Shown: positions 63,783 through 64,000 of the stretch, piece after piece
Numbering within the stretch: the first letter of the stretch is position 1
How the letters are laid out: every line of letters starts with the position of its first letter
NCBI GenBank assembly: GCA_016709545.1
Contig: JADJMO010000009.1
Span: 1-64,000 of the forward strand
Length of the DNA stretch: 64,000 bases
Direction: 5' to 3'
Source: Myxococcales bacterium
GTDB taxonomy: Bacteria > Myxococcota_A > Polyangia > Polyangiales > JADJMO01
Program-made: the position numbers and the translations under genes
The notes under the pieces: model-generated
Database searches by the model: none
Told to the model about the DNA's origin: nothing
Seen by the model: the letters and a program-made list of their open reading frames with translations, nothing else

Positions 63783-64000
63783 ATGGAGAGCGCCTCCCTC
63801 GACGTCGACACCACCACCTCTGCAGCCACCCCCTCGCGCGCGGCGCTCTGGACGGGCCGGGTGCTCACCGGCCTGATCGCGGCCTTCCTGCTGTTCGACG
63901 CGATCGGCAAGCTCGTCCCCGTCGCGCCGGTGGTCGAGGCGACGCAGAAGCTCGGCTTCGCCCCGGGAACCATCCGCCCGATCGGCGCCCTGCTCGCCGT
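63783..64000 (+). CDS. DoxX-family membrane protein, 3' end cut by window
   Basis: The visible 72 residues (MESASLDVDTTTSAATPSR, then hydrophobic GRVLTGLIAAFLLFDAIGKLVPVAPVV) match the first helix and loop of DoxX-like proteins, which have four membrane helices. AGGAG lies 8 nt upstream of the ATG at 63783. The 165-nt gap before it has no gene and is probably the promoter region. Only the N-terminus is seen. Confidence 0.75.
   Translation, partial: MESASLDVDTTTSAATPSRAALWTGRVLTGLIAAFLLFDAIGKLVPVAPVVEATQKLGFAPGTIRPIGALLA

Overview
The window is very GC-rich, gene-dense DNA from a Gram-negative bacterium, most probably a myxobacterium (Myxococcota, Polyangia-like). The reasons are the many predicted lipoproteins with Asp/Thr/Gly/Ser-rich linkers after a lipobox, a membrane-anchored Hanks-type Ser/Thr kinase, an ECF42-type sigma factor, paired ArsA-like ATPases, and a DUF2169-VgrG-thiolase-like-RHS cluster of the kind found in these genomes. 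No rRNA, tRNA or CRISPR array was recognised, and the taxonomic call is an inference from gene content.

Layout. 0-4 kb: the end of a hypothetical gene, a tyrosine phenol-lyase, and a divergent ECF42 sigma factor / DGPF (YCII) pair with a matching promoter between them. 4-12.4 kb: yjdM and a NADAR-family gene, both repeated about 7 kb downstream (the second yjdM is broken), and between them lipoproteins, a possible Imm22-like immunity gene and a secreted GH43 glycosidase. 12.4-20.4 kb is the mobile, decayed part: a HEAT protein, a group II intron with its reverse transcriptase, an integrase remnant, a lower-GC island with a secreted metalloprotease and lipoproteins, and an IS91-like transposase. 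20.5-28 kb: SDR, a duplicated-domain protein, LysR regulator, HAD hydrolase, CAP lipoprotein and a large secreted protein. 27.8-32 kb: a tightly overlapping operon of a GNAT, a coiled-coil protein, an OmpA-like lipoprotein and two ArsA ATPases, convergent with a menA-like gene. 33-41 kb: secreted proteins and a Ser/Thr kinase, then a 22-bp tandem repeat array.

42.6-59.5 kb is the most interesting region: a type VI secretion accessory/effector operon on one strand with overlapping or nearly touching genes (DUF2169, an unknown protein, three different VgrG proteins, a thiolase-fold protein, a HEAT protein, a small spike-associated protein, a PAAR-like/RHS toxin, and a probable cognate immunity gene). 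No core T6SS genes (sheath, ClpV, membrane complex) are seen, so the island must rely on an apparatus elsewhere. 59.5-64 kb: lipoproteins, a cytochrome P450, an ExbD-like lipoprotein and the start of a DoxX gene.

A caution for any reader: at least a dozen reading-frame breaks lie inside otherwise intact-looking genes, many in short homopolymers (for example in the LysR gene, the menA-like gene, the RHS gene and the P450). They look more like base-level assembly errors than real decay, except in the mobile region where true decay is also evident.
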